From Gemmatimonadales bacterium (GTDB lineage Bacteria; Gemmatimonadota; Gemmatimonadetes; Longimicrobiales; Gaopeijiaceae), in the NCBI GenBank assembly GCA_007692665.1, contig REBP01000093.1:1-51514 (forward strand): DNA of 51,514 bases, written 5' to 3'. The translations under genes were made by a program, and so were the position numbers. The stretch's first letter is position 1. Every line of letters begins with the position of its first letter. Shown here one piece after another: positions 34,613 through 43,630 of the stretch. Under the pieces are notes generated by a model that worked only from the letters and a program-made list of their open reading frames with translations, had not been told where the DNA came from and did no database searches.

Positions 34613-34972
34613 ATGTCGAAAATCCAAGAGATGGCCATGGACCTGGGGCAGGCGCTGGGTCGCACCGACGAATACCAGGCCCTCAGGAGGGCTGCGCAGT
34701 CCGCCGACGAGGACCGGGAACTCACCGAGCTTCGCAACGAGCTGCAGAACCTGGAGGCTGAGCTCATGGCGACCCTGCGCGGCGGCCATGAACCCTCGGA
34801 AGAGGACAAGGACCGCTACGAGGAGCTGGCCCGGCAGCTCCAGGCGAAGCCGATGTACCAGCGGCTGGTGGCTGCGCAGACCAACTTCGACAAGGTGCTG
34901 CAGATCGCCAACGAGACGATCTCGCAGGGAATCGAGCAGGGCTCCAAGGGGCGCATCATCCTCCCCTCCTGA
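34613..34972 (+). CDS. YlbF/YmcA-family helical protein
   Basis: 119 residues, almost all helical: MAMDLGQALGRTDEYQALRR, then charged heptads, then ELARQLQAKPMYQRLVAAQTNFDKVLQIANETIS. This matches the YlbF/YmcA family (DUF964), whose Bacillus members help regulate RNase Y, competence and biofilm. The role outside Firmicutes is unknown. GGAGGG lies about 9 bases before the ATG. Confidence 0.75.
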   Translation: MSKIQEMAMDLGQALGRTDEYQALRRAAQSADEDRELTELRNELQNLEAELMATLRGGHEPSEEDKDRYEELARQLQAKPMYQRLVAAQTNFDKVLQIANETISQGIEQGSKGRIILPS

Positions 34973-35011
34973 AGCCCCGTTCCGGCTCCATTCCTGCACA
35001 GGAAACCGTAC

Positions 35012-35716
35012 ATGCCTTCGCTCCAGCAACTCCGGAATCCCGTCTACCGGATCATCGATCCGGCCACGCGGGCGCTGATCCGGTGGCGGATCCACCCCAA
35101 TGCCATCACCACGGCCGGCTTCGTCGTGACGGTGCTGGCGGGGTGGCTGTACCACCTCGATCACGTGCGGCTGGCGGGGCTCTGCGTGCTGCTGGGCGGA
35201 CTTTCCGATATCTTCGATGGCCGCGTGGCGAGAGAGAGCGGGCTCGCCTCCAAGTTCGGGGCGTTCTACGACGCGACCCTGGACCGGGCCAGCGAGATCG
35301 TGGTCTTCATCGGCCTGATCTCCCTCTACAACCAGTACGGTCGGGAAACGGCCGACATCTGGATGATCTACGTCATCGCCGTTGCCATCGGCGGCTCCCT
35401 CATGGTGAGCTACACGCGGGCCAAGGCGGAGGCGCTGGGCCTCGACTGCACGGTGGGGTTCATGCAGCGCGCCGAGCGGCTCGTTCTCCTCGGGGGCGGA
35501 TCGCTCTTCTTCGGGCTGATGTGGAACGGGATCGTCCTGAAGGGAATCCTGATCACGCTGGCAGTAACCACGGTTCTGACCACGATCCAGCGCATCGTCT
35601 GGGTCTATCAACATGCGGCGGGTGTGCCTCTCGACGAGCCACCTACCCGGAATGCCCCTGACAAGGTGGTACCGGTCCCGCCCTCCACCACGAAAGAAGA
35701 CGGAGCAACGCTGTGA
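35012..35716 (+). CDS. CDP-alcohol phosphatidyltransferase, probably inositol(-phosphate)-lipid synthase
   Basis: 234 residues, about six transmembrane helices. The full CDP-alcohol phosphotransferase signature is present: Asp66, Asp69-Gly70, Ala73-Arg74, Gly83, Asp87, Asp91 (SDIFDGRVARE ... GAFYDATLD). The family joins an alcohol head group to CDP-diacylglycerol. The next gene, with a 4-base GTGA overlap, makes inositol-3-phosphate, so the acceptor is most likely inositol phosphate (phosphatidylinositol phosphate synthase) rather than glycerol phosphate (PgsA). That part is inference from context. A YlbF-type protein precedes it. Confidence 0.8.
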   Translation: MPSLQQLRNPVYRIIDPATRALIRWRIHPNAITTAGFVVTVLAGWLYHLDHVRLAGLCVLLGGLSDIFDGRVARESGLASKFGAFYDATLDRASEIVVFIGLISLYNQYGRETADIWMIYVIAVAIGGSLMVSYTRAKAEALGLDCTVGFMQRAERLVLLGGGSLFFGLMWNGIVLKGILITLAVTTVLTTIQRIVWVYQHAAGVPLDEPPTRNAPDKVVPVPPSTTKEDGATL

Positions 35717-37044
35717 GCGAACGACCTGAGGTCAAGCCGGCAGAGGGACGCCTGGGCATCCTTCTCCCGGGATTCGGAGCTGTGGCCACGACGGTGGTGG
35801 CGGGCGTGGAAGCGGCGCGGCAGGGGATTGCCAAGCCCATCGGGTCGCTGACCCAGATGAACACGATCCGCCTGGGGAAGCGCACCGACAACCGGGCGCC
35901 CCTCATCAAGGATTTCCTTCCCCTCACCGAACTCGAGGACATCGTGTTCGGGGCCTGGGATCCGATTCCCGACGACGGCTACGAGAGCGCCCGCGAGGCG
36001 GGCGTGCTGGAGCGTCATCACATCGACGCCATGGAGACGTTTCTCCGTTCCGTGAAGCCCATGCCCGCCGTCTTCGACAAGGAGTACGTGCGTCGCCTGG
36101 ACGGGCCCAACGTCAAGTCGGGCGAGAACAAGTACGAACTCGCCCAGATGCTCCGGGAGGACATCCGGAACTTCAAGGCCGAGAACGACTGCGCCCGCCT
36201 CGTCATGGTCTGGTGCGGATCCACCGAGATCTTCCTGCGTCCGGGTGACGCCCACCAGACGCTGGAGGCCTTCGAAGCGGCCATGAAGGCCAACGACGAG
36301 GGGATCGCCCCGAGCATGCTGTACGCCTACGCGGCCATCATGGAGGGCGTGCCGTATGCCAACGGCGCACCGAACCTGTCGGCGGATTTCCCGGCCCTCG
36401 AAAAGGAGGCCGTGAAGCGCGGTGTCCCCATCGGAGGCAAGGACTTCAAGACCGGCCAGACGCTGATGAAGACGATCCTGGCCCCGGGCCTGAAGGCCCG
36501 CATGCTCGGCATCGACGGCTGGTTCTCCACGAACATCCTGGGGAACCGCGACGGGGCCGTGCTGGACGACCCCGACTCGTTCAAGACGAAGGAGGAGTCC
36601 AAGCTCAGCGTCCTCGAGCACATCCTCCAGCCCGAGATGTACCCCGATCTGTACGGGAACCTGTACCACAAGGTGCGGATCAACTACTACCCGCCCCGGG
36701 GCGACAACAAGGAAGGGTGGGACAACATCGACATCCGCGGCTGGATGGGATACACCATGCAGATCAAGGTGGACTTCCTCTGCCGGGACTCGATCCTCGC
36801 CGCCCCCATCGTGCTGGACCTGGCCCTCTTCCTGGACCTGGCGTCGCGGTCGGGGATGGGCGGCGTCCAGGAGTGGCTCTCCTTCTACTTCAAGAGCCCG
36901 CAGACGATTCCCGGGCTCTACCCGGAGCACGACATCTTCATCCAGCACCGGAAGCTCAAGAACACGCTTCGCTGGCTGGGCGGAGAGGAGCCCCTGACGC
37001 ACCTGGGCCAGGACTACGGCCCGGAAGACGCCGAGGGAGAGTGA
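35713..37044 (+). CDS. ino1: Myo-inositol-1-phosphate synthase
   Basis: 443 residues. It converts glucose-6-phosphate to myo-inositol-3-phosphate with NAD. Signatures are the Rossmann start RLGILLPGFGAVATTVVAGV, SGENKYELAQMLREDIRNF, MVWCGSTEIF, the active-site segment GGKDFKTGQTLMKTILAPGL (with catalytic Lys), and STNILGNRDGAVL with SFKTKEESK. The length fits the bacterial/archaeal class. The start is a GTG coupled to the phosphotransferase gene. Confidence 0.95.
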   Translation: MSERPEVKPAEGRLGILLPGFGAVATTVVAGVEAARQGIAKPIGSLTQMNTIRLGKRTDNRAPLIKDFLPLTELEDIVFGAWDPIPDDGYESAREAGVLERHHIDAMETFLRSVKPMPAVFDKEYVRRLDGPNVKSGENKYELAQMLREDIRNFKAENDCARLVMVWCGSTEIFLRPGDAHQTLEAFEAAMKANDEGIAPSMLYAYAAIMEGVPYANGAPNLSADFPALEKEAVKRGVPIGGKDFKTGQTLMKTILAPGLKARMLGIDGWFSTNILGNRDGAVLDDPDSFKTKEESKLSVLEHILQPEMYPDLYGNLYHKVRINYYPPRGDNKEGWDNIDIRGWMGYTMQIKVDFLCRDSILAAPIVLDLALFLDLASRSGMGGVQEWLSFYFKSPQTIPGLYPEHDIFIQHRKLKNTLRWLGGEEPLTHLGQDYGPEDAEGE

Positions 37045-37048
37045 CGCG

Positions 37049-37924
37049 GTGACGGAGCACCGGGCCGGCGACGGCCGGGACCCGGTGGGGGATCCGGCCC
37101 CGGGGGCGACCCCGGGGCCGGGCATGCCCGGCCGTCGCGGGCTCTTCATCGTGCTGGAAGGCGTGGAGGGGGCGGGGAAGACCACGCAGCTGGCCCGCCT
37201 GGGGGCGTGGCTCGAATCCGCGGGCGTGCCGGTGCGACGGGGAAGGGAGCCCGGGGGCACGGCGCTGGGGGAGGCGGTGCGCGGGGTTCTGCTGGACCGG
37301 GCGGAGCTCGACATGGCGCCCGAATCCGAGCTCCTTCTCATGCTGGCGGCGCGCGCGGCCTTCGTGCGCGAGGTCGTGCGTCCTGCGCTCGAGGCCGGGG
37401 TGGTCATGCTCGCGGATCGCTTCGAGTCCTCGACCTTTGCGTACCAGGGATACGGACGCGGGCTTCCCCTCGAGGAAGTCCGGCGCCTCAATACCTTTGC
37501 CACCGGAGGCCTTCGCCCCGACCGGGTGGTCATCCTGGACCTCCCGGCGGAGGAGGGCCGAGCCCGGCAGCGGCGCGAGGGCAAGGATGCCGACCGCATC
37601 GAGCGGGGGGGCGAGGCCTTTCATGAACGGGTGGCCCGGGGCTACCGTGAACTCGGAGCGTCCGACCCTGCCGCGGTCCTCGTGGATGCCCGCGGCGACG
37701 AGGGGACGGTGCACCGCCGGATCGTCGAGGCCGTCGCTCCCCTCCTCCCGTCGAGCTTTCCGGAACTCCGGACCGGCGCAGGGGGTCTGATCGTTGCGGG
37801 AGGACAGTCCGCTCCGCATCCCCCTCTGCCACGAGACCGGCAGCCCGACCTGCAACCCGACCCTTCCGGATCCCGCGCCGGATCCCGCGCAGCCGCACCC
37901 GACTCCTCCTCCGACGCCACCTGA
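37049..37924 (+). CDS. tmk: Thymidylate kinase
   Basis: 291 residues from the GTG at 37049; an ATG at 37124 would give 266. It phosphorylates dTMP to dTDP. The P-loop is GVEGAGKTT (residues 38-46), followed by REPGGTALGEAVR, the DR motif ADRFESSTFAYQG, and a LID-like REGKDADRIE. The family is usually ~205 residues: the extra length comes from a Gly/Pro-rich N-terminus and a ~70-residue disordered C-terminal tail (QPDLQPDPSGSRAGSRA). It lies 4 bases after ino1. Confidence 0.92.
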   Translation: MTEHRAGDGRDPVGDPAPGATPGPGMPGRRGLFIVLEGVEGAGKTTQLARLGAWLESAGVPVRRGREPGGTALGEAVRGVLLDRAELDMAPESELLLMLAARAAFVREVVRPALEAGVVMLADRFESSTFAYQGYGRGLPLEEVRRLNTFATGGLRPDRVVILDLPAEEGRARQRREGKDADRIERGGEAFHERVARGYRELGASDPAAVLVDARGDEGTVHRRIVEAVAPLLPSSFPELRTGAGGLIVAGGQSAPHPPLPRDRQPDLQPDPSGSRAGSRAAAPDSSSDAT

Positions 37925-37929
37925 CCTGC

Positions 37930-39654
37930 ATGACCCCTTCTCGTCCCGCCCCCTTCGGACCCGTCGTCGTCCTCGTCCTGGCCCTGCTGGCCGGGGGGTG
38001 GTTCCTGCAGCGCGGCGTCGCCCAGGAGCAGAACGTCTACGTGCAGTCCCGCCTCTTCCAGGAGGTCCTGGACCACGTGGCGGAGCGGTTCGTGGACCCC
38101 GTGGACCGGCAGCAGCTGTACGATTTCGCCATCGAGGGGCTTCTGCAGGAGCTGGGGGATCCGAACACGTCGCTGCTGAACGTGGAGATGTACGAGAACT
38201 TCCGGATCCAGACCGAGGGGGACTACGGCGGGATCGGCCTCGAGATCGTGGATCGGGACGAATTCGTGACGGTGGTGGGTCCCATTCCGGGGACGCCGGC
38301 GGCGCGTGCGGGGATCCGGCCGGGGGACCGGATCGTGGAGGTGGACGGGACGTCCATTCGCGGGTGGTCGACCCAGGCGGCGGTCCAGATCCTTCGGGGT
38401 CCGGCCGGTGAGCCGGTCACGGTCCTCATCGATCGACCCATGCTCGACGCCCCCATCGAGTTCACCCTCGAACGGGCGAGGATCCAGCTTCGGTCCGTGC
38501 CCTTCGCCACCCTCCTCGACGGCGATGTCGGGTACATCCCGCTGGGGGTCTTCAACGAGAGTGCCACCCGGGAAGTCCGTGCGGCAGCGGACTCCCTGCG
38601 GAGTGCGGGCGCCCGGACGCTGGTCCTGGATCTGCGGGGCAACCCCGGGGGTGTGCTGGAGCAGGCCATCGGGGTGACCGACCTCTTCCTGCCCGCGCGA
38701 CTGCCCGTGGCGGAAACCCGGGGCCAGGCCGCGGAGCAGAACCAGCGCCTCAGGTCGTCGGGGGCGGATCGCTACGAGGGCATGCCCCTGGTGGTCCTCG
38801 TGGACCGTGGGAGTGCATCGGCGTCGGAGATCGTGGCCGGAGCCCTCCAGGACCACGACCGGGCGCTGGTCGTCGGTGGGACGACCTTCGGGAAGGGATC
38901 CGTCCAGACCCTCTTCTCGCTCTCGGGCGGAAACGTGCTCAAGCTCACCACGGCGCGCTGGTACACGCCTGCGGGGCGGTCCATCGAGCGTGTGGAGCCG
39001 ACGGGCGAGGCGGTGCAGGAGCGCGATGCGGCCGAGGGCCTGGAGGAGGGAGATCCGCCGCGACCCCTCCCCCCCGAGGCACAGAGCGTGTCCCTCGCCG
39101 TGGACGGCCAGTTCGTGTTCCCGCCGGACACCGCGGGACGCCCCACCGTCCGGAGCATGGGTGGACGCACCCTCTACGCCGGGGGCGGCATCGTGCCGGA
39201 TCGGCTCGTGATCGCGGATACCCTCAGCGCCGCCGAGCAGCGTGCGGTTCGAGCCCTTTTCATGGAGGGAGGGCGCTTCAACGTCGGGGTCTTCGACTTC
39301 GCGGTCAGCTATCTCCGCTCCAGGACGGACGTCCCGGCGGGAACGGCGGGCCCGGAATTCCGCATCAGTGACGCGGAACTCTCCGAACTCTACGCCTCCC
39401 TGCGGGAGCGCGGCTTCGAGGTGGATTCCGCGGAGTGGCAGAGGGCCGAACGCTTCGTCCGCTACCAGCTCGAGTCCGAAATCGCCCTGCAGGGCTGGGG
39501 GGAACTCGGCCAGTTCATGAGACGCGCACCGGGGGATCAGCCGCTTCAGGAGGCGCTCCGGTGGTTGCGCGCAGCGGATTCTCCGCAGGCGCTTCTCGAG
39601 GGGCCGGGATCCCCGGATGCGACACCGGCGGCGGGAGCGGGCCCGGACCGCTGA
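37930..39654 (+). CDS. C-terminal processing protease (S41 family, CtpA/Prc-like)
   Basis: 574 residues. An N-terminal signal/anchor (VVVLVLALLAGGWFLQRG) is followed by a PDZ domain (YGGIGLEIVDRDEFVTVVGP ... GDRIVEVDG). The Ser-Lys catalytic domain has Ser297 (DRGSASASEI) and Lys322 (GTTFGKGSVQ), 25 residues apart as in the family, plus LDLRGNPGGVLEQA. The C-terminal ~190 residues are an extension that is partly helical and of unknown role. It would trim periplasmic proteins. It overlaps the next gene. Confidence 0.92.
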   Translation: MTPSRPAPFGPVVVLVLALLAGGWFLQRGVAQEQNVYVQSRLFQEVLDHVAERFVDPVDRQQLYDFAIEGLLQELGDPNTSLLNVEMYENFRIQTEGDYGGIGLEIVDRDEFVTVVGPIPGTPAARAGIRPGDRIVEVDGTSIRGWSTQAAVQILRGPAGEPVTVLIDRPMLDAPIEFTLERARIQLRSVPFATLLDGDVGYIPLGVFNESATREVRAAADSLRSAGARTLVLDLRGNPGGVLEQAIGVTDLFLPARLPVAETRGQAAEQNQRLRSSGADRYEGMPLVVLVDRGSASASEIVAGALQDHDRALVVGGTTFGKGSVQTLFSLSGGNVLKLTTARWYTPAGRSIERVEPTGEAVQERDAAEGLEEGDPPRPLPPEAQSVSLAVDGQFVFPPDTAGRPTVRSMGGRTLYAGGGIVPDRLVIADTLSAAEQRAVRALFMEGGRFNVGVFDFAVSYLRSRTDVPAGTAGPEFRISDAELSELYASLRERGFEVDSAEWQRAERFVRYQLESEIALQGWGELGQFMRRAPGDQPLQEALRWLRAADSPQALLEGPGSPDATPAAGAGPDR

Positions 39655-40523
39655 GCCTGCTCGCCATCGGGCTCGCCCTTGCCGTGGGTGCTGCGGCGGG
39701 CGGCCTCTCCGGACTCCTCGGGATCGGGGGTGGCATCGTGCTGGTGCCGTTCCTCTACCTGCTGATGGCAAATCCCCAGTGGTCGGGCGTTCTTGTCGAT
39801 CCCGGCCAGCACGCCACCTTCGCCCACGCCACGTCGCTGGCCGTCATCGCACCCACCGCCCTCTCCGGGCTCCTCGCCTTCCGGCGGCACGGCCTCGTGG
39901 ACTGGAACGTCGTCGTGCCCCTCGGGATGGCCGCGGCGGTCGCGGCGGCGGCAGGGGCGCAGTTCGCGGTCCACGTGCCGTCCGACCTCCTCAAGGTCCT
40001 GTTCGGCGCCCTGCTGCTCTGGGTCGGTGGGCGCATGACCACCGGGACGGGGCGGGTGCGGGCGGGGGAGACGGAGGCAGGTGGGGAACGGCCCCCGGGG
40101 TCGGCGGCGCTCCGCCCGGGGGCGGCCCTCCTCGGCGGGGGCGTGGTGGGGATGCTGTCGGCACTCCTCGGCGTGGGTGGTGGGCTGGTTGCCGTGCCCA
40201 TTCTCCACAGGTGGGCCCGCATGGACCTGCACCGGATCACGGCGGCCTCCATCGGGATCGTCGGGTTTGCGGCCCCGGCGGGGGTTCTCTCCTACGCCTG
40301 GGCGGGGCAGGGGGTTGAAGGCCTTCCCCCGGGTTCCATGGGCTTCGTGTCGATCCCCCTCGCGCTGGCGCTCATCCCCGGCGCGGTTCTCCTCGCCCCC
40401 CTGGGCGCCCGATTGAATCGGCGGCTCCCCGTGAAGACGCTCCGACGGCTGTTCGGAGCCTTTCTCCTCGCCATGGGCCTGCGGCTGGTGTGGCTGTATC
40501 TTCCGGCCCTTGCCGGGGGCTGA
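39561..40523 (+). CDS. TauE/SafE-family membrane permease
   Basis: About 8 hydrophobic helices. Both halves carry the family hallmark GGxxGLLGIGGGIVLVPFL (first half) and GMLSALLGVGGGLVAVPIL (second half). Members export or import sulfonates, sulfite or other anions. The GTG at 39561 is the only in-frame start with a Shine-Dalgarno sequence (AGGAGG, 39547-39552); it overlaps the protease gene by 94 bases. A GTG at 39684 would cut into the first helix. The comB family member at 14760 also concerns sulfonates, but the two genes are 24 kb apart and no link is shown. Confidence 0.78.
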   Translation: MVARSGFSAGASRGAGIPGCDTGGGSGPGPLSLLAIGLALAVGAAAGGLSGLLGIGGGIVLVPFLYLLMANPQWSGVLVDPGQHATFAHATSLAVIAPTALSGLLAFRRHGLVDWNVVVPLGMAAAVAAAAGAQFAVHVPSDLLKVLFGALLLWVGGRMTTGTGRVRAGETEAGGERPPGSAALRPGAALLGGGVVGMLSALLGVGGGLVAVPILHRWARMDLHRITAASIGIVGFAAPAGVLSYAWAGQGVEGLPPGSMGFVSIPLALALIPGAVLLAPLGARLNRRLPVKTLRRLFGAFLLAMGLRLVWLYLPALAGG

Positions 40524-40646
40524 ACGGCCGGGGGGCGAGCGAAGGTGCGCCGCCGGCCGCGAGCGGGTATGCGGGCAGGGATCGTCCCGTGCGCCCATGG
40601 AGGCGCCCCGCGACGGTGGCGACGTTCATGGAGAGGGAAGACGCAC

Positions 40647-41771
40647 ATGCGAGAAGATGGTGCACCCCCCGATGGGGCCGGGAAGGTGGTCCTCCGGCGC
40701 GGGGGAATCGTGGAGTCGGAGCACAGGATCCACGGGGTGGTCACCGATGGCGGGGGCACGATCCTCGCCCGGTTCGGGGATGCGGAGCGGCCCGTCTTTC
40801 TCCGGTCCGCCGCGAAACCCTTCCAGGCGATTCCCCTCGTTGCCGATGGCGCCGCCGATCGCTTTCGGCTCTCGAGTGGTGAACTGGCCGTGACCTGCGG
40901 CTCCCACGGTGGCGAGGAAGGTCACGTGGAGACGGTTGCCCGTCTTCTGGACCGGGGTGGTTTCGCGGTCTCCGATCTCGCCTGCGGATCCCACCCGCCG
41001 ATGCACGGACCCTCCGCGAGGAGGCTGCAGGAAGCCGGAACGGCGCCGGGAAGGGTTCACAACAACTGTTCGGGGAAACACGCGGGCATGCTCCTTCTCG
41101 CACGCCATCACGGCTGGCCCACCGAGGGGTACCACGAGGAGGGTCACCCGGTGCAGGAGCGCATGGCACGGGAAGTCGCGCACTGGATGGATCTTCCCGA
41201 GGAGGCCATGGGGCGGGGTGTGGATGGCTGCGGCGTCGTCTGCTTCACCGCGCCTCTCCGCGCCCTGGCCCGCGGATTTGCCGCGCTCATGTCGGCGGGG
41301 GAAGGGGAGCGGGACGACCCTCCGGAGGCCGGGGGACGCGGTGAAGCCGCGCGGCGCGTGGTGGCGGCCATGAGAGAGCATCCGTTCCAGGTCGCGGGGA
41401 GCGGGCGTCTCTGCACCGCACTGATGGAGGCCGGGGGGAGGAACCTGGTGGCGAAGGTGGGGGCCGAGGGCGTCTACGGTGCGGCCTTTTCCGGCCCCCG
41501 GGGCCCGGTGGGCGTGGCCATGAAGGTGGAGGACGGCGCGCGACGGGCCGTGGAGGCGGCTCTCGTGGAAGTCCTCCGTCGGCTTGGAGCCCTGGACGGC
41601 GTCGGTGTGGAGGGGATGAGGGCCCTCGATCCCTGGCTTCATCCGGTGGTGGCCAACACGCGAGGGGAGCCGGCGGCGGTCCTGGAGGTCCAGCTCTCGG
41701 TCGGCGAAGCCGCGATCGCGGGCGCGGTCGGGAGGAAGGTGGCGGGCAAGGTCACGGGATGCGGGGGATGA
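40647..41771 (+). CDS. Asparaginase II-family protein
   Basis: 374 residues. Landmarks are RRGGIVESEHRIHGVVTDGGG, FLRSAAKPFQAIPLVADGAA, CGSHGGEEGHVETVARLLDR, HNNCSGKHAGMLLLA and DGCGVVCFTAPLRALARGF. This family (Rhizobium etli type AnsA) hydrolyses asparagine and is unrelated to the E. coli enzymes. The conserved Ser-x-Lys pairs RSAAKP and CSGKHAG are in place. GAGAGGGAAG lies just upstream of the ATG. It may supply aspartate or act on a related amide. Confidence 0.87.
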   Translation: MREDGAPPDGAGKVVLRRGGIVESEHRIHGVVTDGGGTILARFGDAERPVFLRSAAKPFQAIPLVADGAADRFRLSSGELAVTCGSHGGEEGHVETVARLLDRGGFAVSDLACGSHPPMHGPSARRLQEAGTAPGRVHNNCSGKHAGMLLLARHHGWPTEGYHEEGHPVQERMAREVAHWMDLPEEAMGRGVDGCGVVCFTAPLRALARGFAALMSAGEGERDDPPEAGGRGEAARRVVAAMREHPFQVAGSGRLCTALMEAGGRNLVAKVGAEGVYGAAFSGPRGPVGVAMKVEDGARRAVEAALVEVLRRLGALDGVGVEGMRALDPWLHPVVANTRGEPAAVLEVQLSVGEAAIAGAVGRKVAGKVTGCGG

Positions 41772-41772
41772 T

Positions 41773-42483
41773 ATGAGTGAGGTCTCGCCAGGAGCGGGCC
41801 TTCGGGCCCTTCAGCGCATGGCGGCGGCGCAGGCTGCCCGGGATCGGGAAGGGCTCGAGCGGGAAATGGCGCGCGTGGCCGCGGCGGTGGCGTCGGGGGA
41901 TCTTCGCGCGCTCCAGGTGGAGGAAGCGCTCCTCCAGTCCTGCCTCTTCCTCGGCTTTCCCGCCTCGCTGGACGCCCTTGAGCGCTGGCGCAGGGTGGGG
42001 GGGCAGGCGGCCCCCCCTCCGGCGGACGAGGGCACGAGCACGTGGCGAACAAGGGGACTGGATGTCTGCCGGCGGGTATACGGATCACAGGTGGAGGGGC
42101 TCCGGCGGAACATCGCGTCCCTGCACCCCGATATCGCGGAGTGGATGGTGGACGATGGCTACGGGAAGGTCCTGGGCCGGGGTGGTCTGGATCTGCGGGA
42201 CAGGGAACTGCTCATTGCGGCGCAACTCGCGGTACAGGACGCGCCCCGGCAGCTGTATTCCCACCTCCGGGGGGCGCTTCGGAACGGCGCCACCGAGGGC
42301 CAGGTCGAAGCCATGCTGGACGAGATCGAGCCCTGGCTGGATGGTGCCGGGGTGCGGGACCGCGTGCGGAAGACGTGGGACGTGGTACGGGGGGCCGGGC
42401 GAGGCTCGGCCTCCGAAGGAACACACATGGACGCCGGCATTGCCGGCATCGAACAGGCAGACGAGGAGAATCATGTTCATTGA
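41773..42483 (+). CDS. Carboxymuconolactone decarboxylase/AhpD-fold protein lacking the CxxC pair
   Basis: 236 residues. The C-terminal ~120 residues match the CMD/AhpD helical fold (DIAEWMVDDGYGKVLGRG, DLRDRELLIAAQLAVQDA, LYSHLRGALRNGATEGQVEA). At the AhpD redox site (CxxC ... H) the sequence is QDAPRQLYSH, with no Cys, so thiol peroxidase chemistry is unlikely. The N-terminal ~100 residues are helical, and one helix contains a short CLFLGFP segment. The function is unknown. It starts one base after the asparaginase stop and overlaps obgE by 11 bases. Confidence 0.7.
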   Translation: MSEVSPGAGLRALQRMAAAQAARDREGLEREMARVAAAVASGDLRALQVEEALLQSCLFLGFPASLDALERWRRVGGQAAPPPADEGTSTWRTRGLDVCRRVYGSQVEGLRRNIASLHPDIAEWMVDDGYGKVLGRGGLDLRDRELLIAAQLAVQDAPRQLYSHLRGALRNGATEGQVEAMLDEIEPWLDGAGVRDRVRKTWDVVRGAGRGSASEGTHMDAGIAGIEQADEENHVH

Positions 42484-43630
42484 CCAGGTGACCATCCGGG
42501 TGGAAGGCGGCGTCGGCGGCTCCGGCGCGGACTCCTTCCGCAGGGAATCGTTCGTTCCGCGCGGCGGTCCCGATGGCGGCGACGGCGGCCACGGCGGGAG
42601 CGTGATCCTCGAAGCCGACGACCAGCTCGCGACCCTTACCGACTTTCGCTACCTGGCCGAATACCGGGCCGAGCGGGGGCAGCACGGCATGGGAAGCAAC
42701 AAGACCGGAAGGCGGGGATCCGACCTCAGGCTCCGGGTCCCCCCGGGGACGCTGGTGAAGGACGTGAACGCCGACGAGTCCATCGGAGAACTCCTGGAAC
42801 ATGGGGACGAACTCGTGGTGGCCCGGGGAGGTCGCGGGGGTCGGGGGAACGCCAGCTTCGCCACGGCCACGAACCAGGCCCCCCGACGCTGGGAGCCGGG
42901 GGGCGAAGGGGTCCAGAGGACGCTGGAGCTGACCCTGAAGCTCATTGCCGACGTCGGACTGGTGGGCGAGCCCAACGCAGGCAAGTCCACCTTCCTTTCT
43001 TCGGTTTCCGAGGCCCGGCCCAAGGTTGCGGCGTACCCGTTCACCACGCTCCAGCCGAATCTCGGCGTGGTGAAGCTCGCCGACTATCGCAGCTTCGTCG
43101 TGGCCGACATCCCCGGGATCATCGAGGGGGCTGCCGAGGGGAAGGGCCTGGGGCACCAGTTCCTGCGTCACATTGAACGGACGCGGTCGCTGGCCCTCCT
43201 GGTCCCGGTGGACGATCCCGATCCCCAGGAGACCTACCTGCAACTGCTCGGCGAACTGGAACGCTACAGCTCCGAACTCGCGCTCCGTCCGCACTGCCTG
43301 GTGCTCACCAAGACCGACATGCTGGGTCCGGATGACGCGCCGCCGGAGGTCCACGCGCCAACGGCCTGGGGGACCTTCGCGATCTCCGCTGTGGCCCACC
43401 AGGGCCTCGACGTGCTTCTCGAGGCGCTGTGGAAGCGGGTTCGGCAGGAGCCCCGCGGCGGACCTGTCCGGGAGATCGCAGAGGTGCCGGACCAGGCCGG
43501 GCGGGAAGGGCAGGACCAGGAGGAGGCGGAGGCCGAGGCCGACGCGGGGCACGGGGCCGACATCGGACTCGCTGCCGACGGCACACGACTGGACGACGAG
43601 GAGGAATGGTGGGGGGGCGAACCGCTCTGA
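42473..43630 (+). CDS. obgE: GTPase ObgE/CgtA
   Basis: 385 residues. The glycine-rich Obg domain (GGVGGSGADSFRRESFVPRGG ...) is followed by the G domain: G1 GEPNAGKST, G3 DIPGIIEGA, G4 TKTD, G5 ISAVAHQG. Obg couples late 50S assembly to cell state. The C-terminal tail (EEAEAEADAGHGADIGLAADG) is acidic and variable, as is common. The ATG at 42473 lies within the end of the preceding gene. It overlaps dprA by 25 bases. Confidence 0.96.
   Translation: MFIDQVTIRVEGGVGGSGADSFRRESFVPRGGPDGGDGGHGGSVILEADDQLATLTDFRYLAEYRAERGQHGMGSNKTGRRGSDLRLRVPPGTLVKDVNADESIGELLEHGDELVVARGGRGGRGNASFATATNQAPRRWEPGGEGVQRTLELTLKLIADVGLVGEPNAGKSTFLSSVSEARPKVAAYPFTTLQPNLGVVKLADYRSFVVADIPGIIEGAAEGKGLGHQFLRHIERTRSLALLVPVDDPDPQETYLQLLGELERYSSELALRPHCLVLTKTDMLGPDDAPPEVHAPTAWGTFAISAVAHQGLDVLLEALWKRVRQEPRGGPVREIAEVPDQAGREGQDQEEAEAEADAGHGADIGLAADGTRLDDEEEWWGGEPL

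Noticed and set aside
37642-39771. 709-residue minus-strand frame opposite the protease gene
   Set aside because: Antisense to a peptidase with an intact Ser-Lys dyad; no family features.
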